The notes: a model not told the origin generated them from the letters alone. A DNA stretch of 64,000 nt from Flavobacterium foetidum (GCF_004634245.1 NZ_SJTF01000011.1:62001-126000), one strand, 5' to 3'. Counted from the stretch's first letter, positions 39,500-49,685 are shown. Numbers and translations are program-made.

Positions 39500-39616
39500 A
39501 TGAAAGTTAGAGCATCAGTAAAAAAGAGAAGTGCCGAGTGCATTATCGTGCGTAGAAAAGGAAGATTGTACGTGATAAACAAAAAGAATCCTAGATTTAA
39601 ACAAAGACAAGGATAA
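39500..39616 (+). CDS. rpmJ: 50S ribosomal protein L36, zinc-less type
   Basis: A 38-aa gene below usual length cutoffs. It reads [20 protein letters not shown] then [18 protein letters not shown]. The zinc ligands of the C-plus form (Cys11, Cys14, Cys27, His33) are Ser11, Cys14, Asn27 and Phe33 here, so it cannot bind zinc in the usual way. Start ATG at 39500, 12 bases after infA; the stop TAA ends two bases before rpsM starts. Confidence 0.96.
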
Positions 39617-39618
39617 TT

Positions 39619-39993
39619 ATGGCAAGAATAGCAGGGGTAGATATCCCAAAAAACAAGAGAGGTGTTATAGCACTTACCTACATCTTCGGATTAGGAAAAA
39701 GTAGAGCTATTGAGATTTTAGAAAAAGCTCAAGTTAGCCAAGATAAAAAAGTTCAAGATTGGAATGACGATGAAATCGGTGCAATTCGTGATGCTGTTTC
39801 ATTTTACAAAATTGAAGGAGAATTACGTTCTGAAATTTCTTTAAACATTAAACGTTTAATGGATATTGGATGTTACAGAGGTATTCGTCACAGATCTGGT
39901 CTTCCGTTAAGAGGACAAAGAACTAAAAACAACTCTAGAACAAGAAAAGGTAAAAGAAAAACTGTTGCTAACAAGAAAAAAGCAACTAAATAA
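39619..39993 (+). CDS. rpsM: 30S ribosomal protein S13
   Basis: A 124-aa head protein with [28 protein letters not shown] start, [20 protein letters not shown] and [17 protein letters not shown]. The basic tail reaches the tRNAs. Confidence 0.98.
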   Translation: MARIAGVDIPKNKRGVIALTYIFGLGKSRAIEILEKAQVSQDKKVQDWNDDEIGAIRDAVSFYKIEGELRSEISLNIKRLMDIGCYRGIRHRSGLPLRGQRTKNNSRTRKGKRKTVANKKKATK

Positions 39994-40001
39994 TAAGTAA
40001 T

Positions 40002-40385
40002 ATGGCTAAAGCAACTGCAAAAAAACGTAAAGTTATCGTTGAATCAACGGGTGAGGCTCATATTTCTGCCACTTTCAACAATATTATCATTTCTTTGACT
40101 AATAAAAAAGGTGAAGTTATTTCTTGGTCTTCAGCTGGTAAAATGGGTTTCAGAGGTTCTAAAAAGAACACTCCTTACGCAGCTCAAATGGCAGCAGAAG
40201 ATTGTGCTAAAGTAGCACTAGAGGCAGGACTTAAAAAAGTGAAAGTTTATGTAAAAGGACCAGGTAACGGACGTGAGTCTGCTATCCGTTCTATTCATAA
40301 CGGAGGAATTGAAGTTACAGAAATCATTGATGTTACTCCAATGCCTCACAACGGATGTCGTCCTCCAAAAAGACGTAGAGTTTAA
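40002..40385 (+). CDS. rpsK: 30S ribosomal protein S11
   Basis: A 127-aa platform protein with [40 protein letters not shown] and the C-terminal [18 protein letters not shown]. Followed by a 95-base gap that holds a structured element before rpsD. Confidence 0.98.
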   Translation: MAKATAKKRKVIVESTGEAHISATFNNIIISLTNKKGEVISWSSAGKMGFRGSKKNTPYAAQMAAEDCAKVALEAGLKKVKVYVKGPGNGRESAIRSIHNGGIEVTEIIDVTPMPHNGCRPPKRRRV

Positions 40386-40411
40386 TTTTTTTTATTATTT
40401 ATAGTATAAAC

Positions 40412-40465
40412 AAGGTAGAACATAGATTATCGAAGGATTAGACCTGAATTCATAATTTCTACCTT
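40412..40465 (+). promoter_or_regulatory. structured RNA element upstream of rpsD, candidate S4 control site
   Basis: AAGGTAGAA at 40412-40420 pairs with TTCTACCTT at 40457-40465. Inside, ATTAT at 40426-40430 pairs with ATAAT at 40452-40456, with a CATAG bulge, and the apical part can add AGG with CCT. It ends 15 bases before the rpsD ATG; a U-rich tract lies in between. In several phyla S4 represses its own mRNA, so a similar role is inferred. Confidence 0.6.
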
Positions 40466-40480
40466 TAAATTTTTTTTAAA

Positions 40481-41086
40481 ATGGCAAGATATACTGGTCC
40501 TAAAACCAAAATCGCTCGTAAGTTCGGCGAAGCAATCTTCGGAGATGATAGATCTTTCGAAAAAAGAAATTACCCACCTGGTCAACACGGGATGGCTAAA
40601 AAAAGAGGAAAAAAATCTGAGTACGCTGTTCAGTTAATGGAAAAGCAAAAAGCTAAATATTCTTATGGAATTTTAGAAAAACAATTCAGAAATTTATTCG
40701 AAAAAGCATCAGCGACTAAAGGAGTAACTGGTGAAGTTTTATTACAATTATGTGAAGCAAGATTAGATAATGTTGTTTTTAGAATGGGAATTGCTCCATC
40801 TAGAAGAGGTGCGCGTCAAATCGTTTCTCACAGACACATTACAGTAAACGGAGAAGTTGTTAATATTCCTTCTTACCACCTTAAGCCTGGTGATAAAGTT
40901 GCAGTTCGTGAAAAATCTAAATCTTTAGAAGCTATCGAACGTTCTTTATCAAATTCAAGTCATGTTTATGAATGGATTACTTGGAACAACGATCTTAAAG
41001 AAGGAACTTTTGTTTCTGTTCCTGCAAGACTTCAAATTCCAGAAAACATTAAAGAACAATTAATCGTAGAGTTGTACAACAAATAA
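40481..41086 (+). CDS. rpsD: 30S ribosomal protein S4, zinc-less type
   Basis: A 201-aa primary assembly protein with [20 protein letters not shown] and the S4 RNA-binding domain ([20 protein letters not shown], then [11 protein letters not shown]). The N-terminal zinc cysteines found in some bacteria are missing. It stands apart from rpsK by a structured leader and is followed by rpoA after 21 bases. Confidence 0.97.
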   Translation: MARYTGPKTKIARKFGEAIFGDDRSFEKRNYPPGQHGMAKKRGKKSEYAVQLMEKQKAKYSYGILEKQFRNLFEKASATKGVTGEVLLQLCEARLDNVVFRMGIAPSRRGARQIVSHRHITVNGEVVNIPSYHLKPGDKVAVREKSKSLEAIERSLSNSSHVYEWITWNNDLKEGTFVSVPARLQIPENIKEQLIVELYNK

Positions 41087-41107
41087 TAATTGACTTAGTC
41101 GAAATTT

Positions 41108-42100
41108 ATGGCAATATTTAATTTTCAAAAGCCCGATAAAGTTATCATGATCGATTCAACCGATTTTGAAGGTAAATTTGAATTCAGACCTTTAGAACCT
41201 GGTTACGGATTGACGGTTGGTAATGCACTTAGAAGAGTTTTGCTTTCAGCATTAGAAGGTTATGCAATTACATCTGTTCGTATCGAGGGTGTGGATCATG
41301 AGTTTTCTACTATTTCAGGTGTTGTTGAAGATGTTACAGAAATTATCCTTAATCTAAAACAAGTACGTTTCAAACGTCAAATTGAAGATATCGATAATGA
41401 AGCAGTTACTATTTCTGTTTCTGGTAAAGATCAATTGACAGCAGGTGATTTCCAGAAGTTTATTTCAGGTTTCCAAGTTCTGAACCCAGATCTTGTAATC
41501 TGTAACTTAGATTCTAAAATCAAATTGAATTTCGATTTAACTATCGAAAAAGGTAGAGGATATGTTCCTGCTGAGGAGAACAAAAAACAAAATGCGGCAA
41601 TTGGTACTATTTTTACAGATTCTATCTTTACTCCAGTAAAGAATGTAAAATATGCTATTGAAAACTTCCGTGTAGAGCAAAAAACAGATTACGAAAAATT
41701 AGTTTTTGAAATCAAAACTGATGGTTCTATCAATCCTAAAGATGCTCTTACTGAAGCTGCAAAAGTTTTAATTCACCACTTCATGTTATTTTCTGACGAA
41801 AGAATTACACTCGAGGCTGACGAAATTGCACAAACAGAATCGTATGATGAAGAGTCATTGCATATGAGACAACTGCTTAAAACTAAGCTTGTTGATATGG
41901 ATTTATCTGTGAGAGCATTAAATTGCTTGAAAGCGGCTGAAGTTGATACACTTGGTGATCTAGTATCGTTCAATAAAAATGACCTAATGAAATTCCGTAA
42001 TTTCGGTAAAAAATCTTTAACTGAGCTTGATGAACTTGTTGCAGTGAAGAATCTTACTTTCGGAATGGATTTAGCTAAATACAAATTAGATAAAGAATAA
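41108..42100 (+). CDS. rpoA: DNA-directed RNA polymerase subunit alpha
   Basis: A 330-aa subunit that nucleates polymerase assembly. The N-terminal domain (residues about 1-230) has the dimerisation motif [23 protein letters not shown] with short intervening variation, and the C-terminal domain (about 260-325) has the helix-hairpin motif [18 protein letters not shown] and [16 protein letters not shown]. It contacts UP elements and activators. Between rpsD and rplQ, as usual. Confidence 0.98.
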   Translation: MAIFNFQKPDKVIMIDSTDFEGKFEFRPLEPGYGLTVGNALRRVLLSALEGYAITSVRIEGVDHEFSTISGVVEDVTEIILNLKQVRFKRQIEDIDNEAVTISVSGKDQLTAGDFQKFISGFQVLNPDLVICNLDSKIKLNFDLTIEKGRGYVPAEENKKQNAAIGTIFTDSIFTPVKNVKYAIENFRVEQKTDYEKLVFEIKTDGSINPKDALTEAAKVLIHHFMLFSDERITLEADEIAQTESYDEESLHMRQLLKTKLVDMDLSVRALNCLKAAEVDTLGDLVSFNKNDLMKFRNFGKKSLTELDELVAVKNLTFGMDLAKYKLDKE

Positions 42101-42104
42101 TTTA

Positions 42105-42146
42105 CTTCATATTTTGCTCTCCATAGTGGATTGTAGCAAGATGAAG
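42105..42146 (+). promoter_or_regulatory. long imperfect hairpin between rpoA and rplQ
   Basis: Three nested stems are visible: CTTCAT at 42105-42110 with ATGAAG at 42141-42146, TTGCT at 42114-42118 with AGCAA at 42135-42139, and TCCA at 42120-42123 with TGGA at 42127-42130 around a TAG loop. It starts 4 bases after rpoA and ends 16 bases before rplQ. It is not followed by a T run, so it is more likely a processing or feedback site than a terminator. Confidence 0.55.
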
Positions 42147-42162
42147 ATAAAAAAAACACGTC

Positions 42163-42654
42163 ATGAGACACGGAAAAAAAATCAATCACTTAAGCAGACA
42201 GACTGGACATAGAAAAGCTATGTTGGCTAATATGGCTTGTTCTCTTATCGAGCACAAACGTATTAACACTACTGTTGCTAAAGCTAAAGCGCTTAAACAA
42301 TTTGTTGAGCCTTTAATCACAAAATCAAAAGAAGATACGACTCACAATCGTCGTATTGTTTTTGCTTACTTACGTAGCAAATATGCGGTAACTGATTTGT
42401 TCAGAGATGTAGCTGCTAAAGTTGGTGACCGTCCGGGAGGATACACTCGTATCATTAAAGTTGGAAATCGTTTGGGAGATAACGCTGATATGGCGATGAT
42501 CGAACTTGTTGACTTCAATGAACTTTACAACGGAGGTAAAAAAGAAGTTAAAAAAGCAAAAAGCCGTCGTGGTGGTAAAAGTAAAAAAACTGAAACCGCT
42601 GCTCCAGAAGCTCCTGCTGCTGAATCAGAAACGACTACTGAAGCTTCAGAATAA
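42163..42654 (+). CDS. rplQ: 50S ribosomal protein L17 with acidic tail
   Basis: A 163-aa protein. The first 118 residues are the normal L17 core ([56 protein letters not shown]). The last 45 residues change from Lys/Arg-rich ([17 protein letters not shown]) to Ala/Pro/Glu/Thr-rich ([18 protein letters not shown]). E. coli L17 has no such tail; several Bacteroidetes homologues do. Last gene of the ribosomal cluster; a terminator follows. Confidence 0.96.
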   Translation: MRHGKKINHLSRQTGHRKAMLANMACSLIEHKRINTTVAKAKALKQFVEPLITKSKEDTTHNRRIVFAYLRSKYAVTDLFRDVAAKVGDRPGGYTRIIKVGNRLGDNADMAMIELVDFNELYNGGKKEVKKAKSRRGGKSKKTETAAPEAPAAESETTTEASE

Positions 42655-42681
42655 TTATGAAAGTAATAATTCTATAAAAAT

Positions 42682-42718
42682 AAAGGATAGACTAATTTTT
42701 AGTTTATCCTTTTTTTTT
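42682..42718 (+). terminator. terminator of the ribosomal protein cluster
   Basis: A 14-bp stem (AAAGGATAGACTAA with TTAGTTTATCCTTT, one G-T pair), 3-base loop, and a run of T residues. Confidence 0.9.
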
Positions 42719-42794
42719 GATTTTTTCAAAAACAAATTTTTAACTTATTTAAGTTTCAGGGTTTTATTTTTATGAATGAATTTTTTGAAAAACC

Positions 42795-42825
42795 TTGGAG
42801 GCACTCTTTTAAAGAAGTAAATTTG
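42795..42825 (+). promoter_or_regulatory. promoter of carA
   Basis: TTG at 42795-42797, spacer 20, TAAATTTG at 42818-42825. The carA ATG is 65 bases downstream. Confidence 0.65.
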
Positions 42826-42889
42826 CAAAATAATTACAAATGAAACCAAAGTTTCATAAGACAATTAAAAAAACAATACAAATTAAAGA

Positions 42890-43999
42890 ATGAAATACAC
42901 AACACGACAAAGCGCCATTTTATTACTTAGTGACGGAACAATTTTTCACGGAAAATCTATCGGAATAAGCGGTAAAACTTTTGGTGAAGTTTGTTTTAAT
43001 ACGGGAATGACAGGGTATCAGGAGATTTTTACAGATCCTTCTTATTTTGGTCAGATTATGGTAACTACTAATCCACATATTGGTAATTATGGTGTGAATG
43101 ACTTAGAAGTAGAATCAGAAAGTGTGAAAATTGCTGGTTTGGTTTGTAAAAACTTCAGCTTTAATTTTTCGCGTGAAGCTGCATCGGGAAGTTTAGAAGA
43201 TTATTTTGCTAAGCATAACCTGATTTGTATTTCTGACGTTGATACCAGAGCACTTGTAAGCTATATTCGTGATAATGGTGCCATGAATGCTGTAATTTGT
43301 ACAGACGGCACTTCAATTGAAGACCTTAAGAAAGAATTGGCAAACGTGCCTAATATGGAAGGTTTGGAATTGGCTTCTAAAGTATCGACTACTGAACCTT
43401 ACTTTATTGGTGACGAAAATGCGACGTACAAAATTTCAGCTTTAGATCTTGGGATAAAAAAGAATATCTTAAGAAATCTTGCTAAAAGAGATTGTTATAT
43501 AAAAGTATTTCCATACGATTCTACATACGAAGATTTGACAGCATTTAATCCAGACGGTTATTTCTTGTCTAATGGTCCTGGTGATCCAGACCCTCTTCAT
43601 GGAGTAATCGATGTTGCAAAGCAAATCATCGCAGAGGATAAGCCTTTGTTCGGAATTTGTCTTGGACATCAAATTATCGCTCTAGCAAATGGTGTTCAGA
43701 CGTATAAAATGTTTGGAGGACATAGAGGAATTAATCATCCCGTTAAAAATCTTCTTACAGGTAAAGGAGAAATTACTTCTCAGAACCACGGTTTTGCTGT
43801 AAAAAGAGAAGCATTAGAAGGTCATCCTGAATTAGAACTTACACATATCCACCTAAACGATGATACGGTTGCTGGTATGCGTATGAGAAACAAGAATTGT
43901 TTTTCAGTACAGTACCATCCGGAAGCTAGCCCTGGACCACACGATTCGTCTTATTTATTTGATCAATTTGTGGATAACATTAAAAGTAGCAAAGCCTAA
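42890..43999 (+). CDS. carA: carbamoyl-phosphate synthase small (glutaminase) subunit
   Basis: A 369-aa subunit that hydrolyses glutamine and channels ammonia to CarB, feeding pyrimidine and arginine synthesis. The N-terminal domain has ILLLSDGTIFHGKSIG and TGMTGYQEIFTDPSY. The class I amidotransferase triad is Cys257 in GICLGHQ, His343 and Glu345 in YHPEASPGP. Length fits. CarB is not next to it, unlike in many bacteria. It has its own promoter after the ribosomal terminator. Confidence 0.97.
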   Translation: MKYTTRQSAILLLSDGTIFHGKSIGISGKTFGEVCFNTGMTGYQEIFTDPSYFGQIMVTTNPHIGNYGVNDLEVESESVKIAGLVCKNFSFNFSREAASGSLEDYFAKHNLICISDVDTRALVSYIRDNGAMNAVICTDGTSIEDLKKELANVPNMEGLELASKVSTTEPYFIGDENATYKISALDLGIKKNILRNLAKRDCYIKVFPYDSTYEDLTAFNPDGYFLSNGPGDPDPLHGVIDVAKQIIAEDKPLFGICLGHQIIALANGVQTYKMFGGHRGINHPVKNLLTGKGEITSQNHGFAVKREALEGHPELELTHIHLNDDTVAGMRMRNKNCFSVQYHPEASPGPHDSSYLFDQFVDNIKSSKA

Positions 44000-44099
44000 A
44001 ACGATGTAGTTAATAAATAAAGGTGTTTAATCACTACAATGCGTTTTTAGTATTAAATATTTTTATAATTTCGAAAAAAAATATATAATTTATTAATAA

Positions 44100-45404
<1,305 letters not shown>

Positions 45405-45425
45405 TCATAAGAGTTATATTAAGAT

Positions 45426-45459
45426 AAGCCATTCGTTTTTTAACGAATGGCTTTTTTTT
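45426..45459 (+). terminator. rho-independent terminator after eno
   Basis: Perfect 12-bp stem (AAGCCATTCGTT / AACGAATGGCTT) with a TTTT loop and a T tail. Confidence 0.93.
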
Positions 45460-45513
45460 GGAGTTTTAACAAATTCATAGCAGTATTCTTTTTTTAATTA
45501 GTGTTAAATTCCT

Positions 45514-45521
45514 TAGATTTG
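45514..45521 (+). promoter_or_regulatory. candidate -7 box of gltA
   Basis: TAGATTTG matches TAnnTTTG and lies 36 bases before the chosen ATG. No clear TTG is seen at the expected -33 distance. Its position inside the GTG-initiated longer frame argues against that longer start. Confidence 0.4.
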
Positions 45522-45557
45522 GTAAATTATTATTTAAAGAATTATTTCCGAAATATT

Positions 45558-46835
45558 ATGTCAAAAATAGCTACATTAGAAGTAGATGGTAAGAAAATTG
45601 AACTTCCGGTAATTACAGGAAGTGAAAATGAGTCTGCTATCGATATCAACAAATTACGTGATTTAACAGGTTTTATAACTATTGATCCGGGTTATAAAAA
45701 CTCTGGGTCATGTAAAAGTGAAATCACTTTCCTAGATGGTGAATTAGGGATTTTGCGTTACAGAGGATACTCAATCGAAGATTTGGCCGAAAAAGCCAGT
45801 TTCTTAGAAGTGTCTTATCTTTTGATTTTCGGAGAATTGCCAACTGCTGCCGAATTAGAAAACTTTGAAAACAATATTAAAAAGCATTCTTTGGTTAACG
45901 AAGAAATGAAAAATATTATTGATGGTTTTCCAAAAACAGCTCACCCGATGGGGGTTTTATCTGCTTTAACAAGTGCTTTAACTGCATTTAATCCTAAGGC
46001 AGTAAATGTTGATAACGAGAAAGAAATGTATGAGGCTATTTGTAAAACAATGGCTAAATTCTTAGTTATTGCTACATGGACTTACAGAAAATCTATGGGT
46101 TATCCTTTAAATTATTATGATAATACTAAAGGGTATGTTGAGAATTTTATGCAATTAATGTTCCAATTGCCTACAGGACCTTACAAAGCAAGTCCTGTTG
46201 TAATTGATGCTTTAGATAAATTATTTATTCTTCATGCAGATCACGAACAAAACTGCTCTACTTCTACGGTAAGAATGGTGGGTTCTTCTCATGCTGGCTT
46301 ATTTGCTTCAATCTCTTCTGGTGTTTCTGCTCTTTGGGGGCCTTTACATGGTGGTGCAAACCAAGCAGTGCTTGAAATGTTAGAAGAAATTAATAAAGAC
46401 GGTGGAGATACAGATAAATTCTTAGCAAAAGCTAAAGATAAAAATGATCCTTTCCGTTTAATGGGATTCGGACACAGAGTTTACAAGAATTTTGATCCAA
46501 GAGCTAAAATCATCAAAAAAGCGGCTCAAGAAGTATTAGAGACTTTAGGTGTTGAAGATCCGATTTTAGATATTGCAAGAAAATTAGAAACTGCTGCTCT
46601 TGAAGATGACTACTTCAAATCAAGAAATTTATATCCAAATGTAGATTTCTACTCTGGAATTATCTACAGAGCATTAGGTATTCCGACTGATATGTTTACA
46701 GTGATGTTTGCAATTGGAAGATTACCAGGCTGGATTGCGCAATGGAAAGAGATGCGCGAAAATAAAGAGCCAATTGGAAGACCAAGGCAGATTTATACAG
46801 GACACGCCTTACGAGAGTTCAAGTCTAATAAATAA
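45558..46835 (+). CDS. gltA: citrate synthase (type II, hexameric kind)
   Basis: Condenses acetyl-CoA with oxaloacetate. The 425-aa product has the N-terminal small domain of the type II form (MSKIATLEVDGKKIELPVIT), the motif HADHEQNCSTSTVRM, the catalytic His in GPLHGGANQA, and MGFGHRVYKNFDPRA plus NVDFYSGIIYRALG with the catalytic Asp. A GTG-initiated frame is 19 residues longer (from 45501), but it would contain the promoter box, so ATG 45558 is preferred. It ends at a terminator. Confidence 0.96.
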   Translation: MSKIATLEVDGKKIELPVITGSENESAIDINKLRDLTGFITIDPGYKNSGSCKSEITFLDGELGILRYRGYSIEDLAEKASFLEVSYLLIFGELPTAAELENFENNIKKHSLVNEEMKNIIDGFPKTAHPMGVLSALTSALTAFNPKAVNVDNEKEMYEAICKTMAKFLVIATWTYRKSMGYPLNYYDNTKGYVENFMQLMFQLPTGPYKASPVVIDALDKLFILHADHEQNCSTSTVRMVGSSHAGLFASISSGVSALWGPLHGGANQAVLEMLEEINKDGGDTDKFLAKAKDKNDPFRLMGFGHRVYKNFDPRAKIIKKAAQEVLETLGVEDPILDIARKLETAALEDDYFKSRNLYPNVDFYSGIIYRALGIPTDMFTVMFAIGRLPGWIAQWKEMRENKEPIGRPRQIYTGHALREFKSNK

Positions 46836-46841
46836 AAAACG

Positions 46842-46871
46842 AAAGCTTCACTTAACTGTGAAGCTTTTTTT
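46842..46871 (+). terminator. rho-independent terminator after gltA
   Basis: Stem AAAGCTTCAC / GTGAAGCTTT, 6-base loop, T tail that runs into the next promoter's -7 box. Confidence 0.9.
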
Positions 46872-46878
46872 ATATTTG
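46871..46878 (+). promoter_or_regulatory. candidate -7 box for the hydrolase at 46898
   Basis: TATATTTG, a full match, 19 bases before the ATG. The -33 region overlaps the gltA terminator stem and shows no TTG, so the upstream half is poor. Confidence 0.5.
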
Positions 46879-46897
46879 CTCAAAATACAATAAAGTT

Positions 46898-47812
46898 ATG
46901 TTGCAATTAAATGTAAAGAACGAAACTTCGCGGCTTCGCGCCGTAGTTTTGGGTTCTGCTGTTCATAATGGTCCAACTCCAACTGTAGAAGAGGCTTATG
47001 ATCCTAAATCGTTGGAACATATTAAAGCAGGAACTTATCCTGTAGAAAAAGATATGGTTGCTGAAATGGATGCTTTTAATAAAGTATTTCAGAAATACGA
47101 TGTAACTGTTTATCGCCCTGAAATGATTGAAAACTACAATCAGATTTTTGCAAGAGATATTGGTTTTGTGATTGATGATGTTTTTGTGAAATCGAATATT
47201 CTGCCTGATCGTGAACGTGAATTAGACGCAATTCACTATGTTATTGATCAAATCGATCCAATAAAGGTAGTTCGTCCGCCGGAAGAAGTTCATATTGAGG
47301 GTGGAGATGTGATGCTTTGGAACGATTATATCTTTATTGGAACTTATAAAGGAAGTGATTATAAAGATTACATTACTGCGAGAACCAATATGCATGGTGT
47401 AAACTATATCAAAGAATTATTTCCCAATAAAATTGTCAAAGAATTCGATTTGGTGAAATCAAAATTAGAAGCTCGTGATAATGCTTTACACTTAGATTGC
47501 TGTTTTCAGCCTGTTGGCAAAGACAAAGGTATTATCTATAAAAGAGGTTTTCGTGAAGAAGCTGATTATTTGTATTTGGTGAAACTTTTCGGAAAAGAGA
47601 ATCTTTTTCATATTGAAAGAAACGAAATGTATCATATGTTTTCTAATGTATTTTCAATTGATGAGAATGTGGTAGTTTCTGAAAAGAATTTTACAAGATT
47701 AAACAATTGGCTTCGTGAAAAAGGTTTTATTGTTGAAGAAATTCCGTATGCTGAAATTTCAAAGCAAGAAGGTTTGCTAAGATGTTCAACTTTGCCATTA
47801 ATTAGAGATTAG
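46898..47812 (+). CDS. arginine deiminase/DDAH/amidinotransferase-fold hydrolase
   Basis: A 304-aa guanidino-group modifying enzyme of the pentein fold. The likely catalytic residues are visible: Asp in FARDIGF, His198 in NALHLDCCF, and nucleophile Cys296 in LLRCSTLPL. The HIEGGDVM segment is typical of the family. Possible substrates are arginine, dimethylarginine or another guanidino compound; sequence alone does not settle it. The next gene encodes a second pentein (CtlX), so the pair may handle arginine and citrulline. It follows gltA after a terminator and has its own promoter box. Confidence 0.86.
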   Translation: MLQLNVKNETSRLRAVVLGSAVHNGPTPTVEEAYDPKSLEHIKAGTYPVEKDMVAEMDAFNKVFQKYDVTVYRPEMIENYNQIFARDIGFVIDDVFVKSNILPDRERELDAIHYVIDQIDPIKVVRPPEEVHIEGGDVMLWNDYIFIGTYKGSDYKDYITARTNMHGVNYIKELFPNKIVKEFDLVKSKLEARDNALHLDCCFQPVGKDKGIIYKRGFREEADYLYLVKLFGKENLFHIERNEMYHMFSNVFSIDENVVVSEKNFTRLNNWLREKGFIVEEIPYAEISKQEGLLRCSTLPLIRD

Positions 47813-47858
47813 AAATTAGTTTCAATTTTCAGGTTGTCTAAAAGCCTGAAACTTTAAA

Positions 47859-47891
47859 CCTAACCCGTGGCTTTAGCTCAATTGGCGAAGC
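47859..47891 (+). repeat. dispersed intergenic repeat, copy 2
   Basis: Contains CTAACCCGTGGCTTTAG and GGCGAAGC, matching 57288-57317 closely (CTACCC, TGTGGCTTAG, GGCGAAGCC). The two ends can pair (GCTT with AAGC). A hairpin (TTTCAGG at 47827-47833 with CCTGAAA at 47845-47851) lies just upstream. It partly overlaps the GTG-initiated longer frame of ctlX. Confidence 0.6.
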
Positions 47892-47911
47892 AAAAAAAAA
47901 GACATAAAATC

Positions 47912-48847
47912 ATGAAACAAACAACAAATGCAATCGTGATGATTCGGCCTGTCGCTTTTAGAATGAATGAACAGACAGCCGTAAATAATTATTATCAAAA
48001 AGTACTAGACGGGCTTCTCCCAAGTACGGTTAATGCCAAAGCGCAACAAGAATTTGATGCCTTTGTAGAGAAACTCAGAGCGGTAGGAGTAGATGTGACT
48101 GTTGTTGATGATAACTTAGAAACCGATACTCCTGATAGTATTTTTCCAAATAATTGGGTGTCATTTCATGAAAATGGCGACGTAGCTCTATATCCAATGT
48201 TTGCTGAAAACCGTCGTCAGGAGCGCCGTGAGGATATTTTGGATACTTTAGAAGAAAAAGGATTTGAAATTACCAATATAATGGATTACACATCTGCAGA
48301 AGAAGATGGTATTTTCTTAGAAGGAACGGGCAGTTTGCTGCTGGATAGAGCCAACGGAAAAGCTTATTGTGCCTTATCGCCAAGAGCAGATGAAGAACTA
48401 TTTATTGAATTTTGCGAAGATTTTGATTATGCACCAGTAATTTTTGAAGCTTTTCAAACAGTTGATGGCGAGCGTAAATTAATTTATCATACCAATGTGA
48501 TGATGTGTTTAGGCGAAACCTTTGCTGTAATTTGTGCAGATGCTATCGATGATAAAAAAGAACGTAAAATGGTTTTGGATAATCTGAAAGAGAATGGGAA
48601 AGAAATCATTCTAATTACAGAAGACCAGGTGAACAATTTCGCTGGAAATATGTTAGAAGTTCGTGGAACTAATGATAAACGATACATTGTTATGAGTGCA
48701 TCGGCTAATCAAAGCCTGACTCCAAAACAAATTGCTCAGTTAGAGAATCACGCTGAAATATTAAGCTCAAGCCTTGATACGATTGAAGCTTGCGGAGGTG
48801 GAAGTGCTAGATGCATGATGGCTGAAGTTTTTTTGCCAAGAAGTTAA
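47912..48847 (+). CDS. ctlX: citrulline utilization hydrolase CtlX family
   Basis: A 311-aa pentein-fold hydrolase. Features: IRPVAFRMNEQT at the start, FPNNWVSFH, the conserved ILEGTGS-like segment (FLEGTGSLLLD), YHTNVMMCLG with His, and Cys301 in GGGSARCMMAEV. CtlX was named for a role in citrulline use in Francisella; I transfer that by motif recognition. The longest frame starts at GTG 47867, but that would translate the dispersed repeat (MALAQLAKQKKRHKI), so ATG 47912 is preferred. It ends at a long terminator shared with marC. Confidence 0.88.
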   Translation: MKQTTNAIVMIRPVAFRMNEQTAVNNYYQKVLDGLLPSTVNAKAQQEFDAFVEKLRAVGVDVTVVDDNLETDTPDSIFPNNWVSFHENGDVALYPMFAENRRQERREDILDTLEEKGFEITNIMDYTSAEEDGIFLEGTGSLLLDRANGKAYCALSPRADEELFIEFCEDFDYAPVIFEAFQTVDGERKLIYHTNVMMCLGETFAVICADAIDDKKERKMVLDNLKENGKEIILITEDQVNNFAGNMLEVRGTNDKRYIVMSASANQSLTPKQIAQLENHAEILSSSLDTIEACGGGSARCMMAEVFLPRS

Positions 48848-48861
48848 AAAGATAACATCAT

Positions 48862-48909
48862 AAAGAGAAAGGGATAAAATCATTATTCGATTTTATCCCT
48901 TTCTTTTTA
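48862..48909 (+). terminator. bidirectional terminator between ctlX and marC
   Basis: About 20 bp of stem (48862-48881 with 48889-48908, one G-T pair), 7-base loop. The T-rich arm follows on the plus strand and the A-rich side gives T on the minus strand, so it can serve both convergent genes. Confidence 0.9.
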
Positions 48910-48923
48910 TGAACAATATTGAG

Positions 48924-49550
48924 TTAGAAATTTCCTTTGATAATATTTATAAGAGCACTTACAATATATTGGATTCCGATAGAAATTACAATAAAGCCAA
49001 CTATTCTCGAGATGGCAACAATTCCCGAAGCGCCTAATATTCGGGCTAAGTAATGTGCGCTTTTTAAAATCGCAAAAATAGCGACGGCGATAGCTAAGAT
49101 TGCTAAAGTCGAAATTATGATTTCATTCATTTCATGATGTTCCTGATAAAAAGCAATCAGAAGAGAGATTGATCCTGGGCCGGCCAACATGGGTATAGCC
49201 AGTGGCGTAAGCGCGATGTCATTTCGCTGATGCGCCTCATTTTCAATCTTTTTGTTGATACCTCTTTTTTTGTTGAATTTTCCTGAAAGAAGAGAAAAGC
49301 CTGAATTCACGATTATGATTCCGCCAGCAATTCGAAGAGCATCAATACTTATTCCGAAAAAAGTCAGAACATATTGTCCAATAAAATAGGAGACCAATAA
49401 AATGATGCAAACATTAATAGCGGTCCAAAGTGAAATCCTCGAACGTTCTTTCTGTGAATCGTTCTGTGTCAATCCTACAAATATAGGCACAGTTCCGATA
49501 GGGTTGAGCACTGAAAAAAGTGCTGCAAATAGATAAATGAATAAGTCCAT
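48924..49550 (-). CDS. MarC/NAAT family inner-membrane protein
   Basis: A 208-aa integral membrane protein with about six hydrophobic helices. It begins FIYLFAALFSVLNPIGTVPI and has TPLAIPMLAGPGSISLLIAF, both hallmarks of the MarC family (UPF0056). The transport or other function of the family is not firmly established. It is convergent with ctlX through the shared terminator. Confidence 0.92.
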   Translation of the reverse strand: MDLFIYLFAALFSVLNPIGTVPIFVGLTQNDSQKERSRISLWTAINVCIILLVSYFIGQYVLTFFGISIDALRIAGGIIIVNSGFSLLSGKFNKKRGINKKIENEAHQRNDIALTPLAIPMLAGPGSISLLIAFYQEHHEMNEIIISTLAILAIAVAIFAILKSAHYLARILGASGIVAISRIVGFIVISIGIQYIVSALINIIKGNF

Positions 49551-49677
49551 AGAGCGGGGGTTAGTAAGGTAAAAATAGTTATTTTTTTATGGTTTTAGAT
49601 GAATAAATGTTAGTATATTATTTTTTAACGCTAAGTATTCTCTATCAATTAGATAATAAAACACTAATAATTTTAGT

Positions 49678-49685
49678 TAATTTTG
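49678..49685 (+). promoter_or_regulatory. candidate -7 box for the gene at 49704
   Basis: TAATTTTG, a full -7 match, 18 bases before the ATG, but no TTG at the expected -33 distance. Confidence 0.35.

Noticed and set aside
45501..45557. GTG start that adds 19 residues to citrate synthase
   Set aside because: It contains the promoter-like box and the added residues are not conserved in the family.
47867..47911. GTG start of ctlX
   Set aside because: It would translate the dispersed repeat, and ATG 47912 gives a normal N-terminus.
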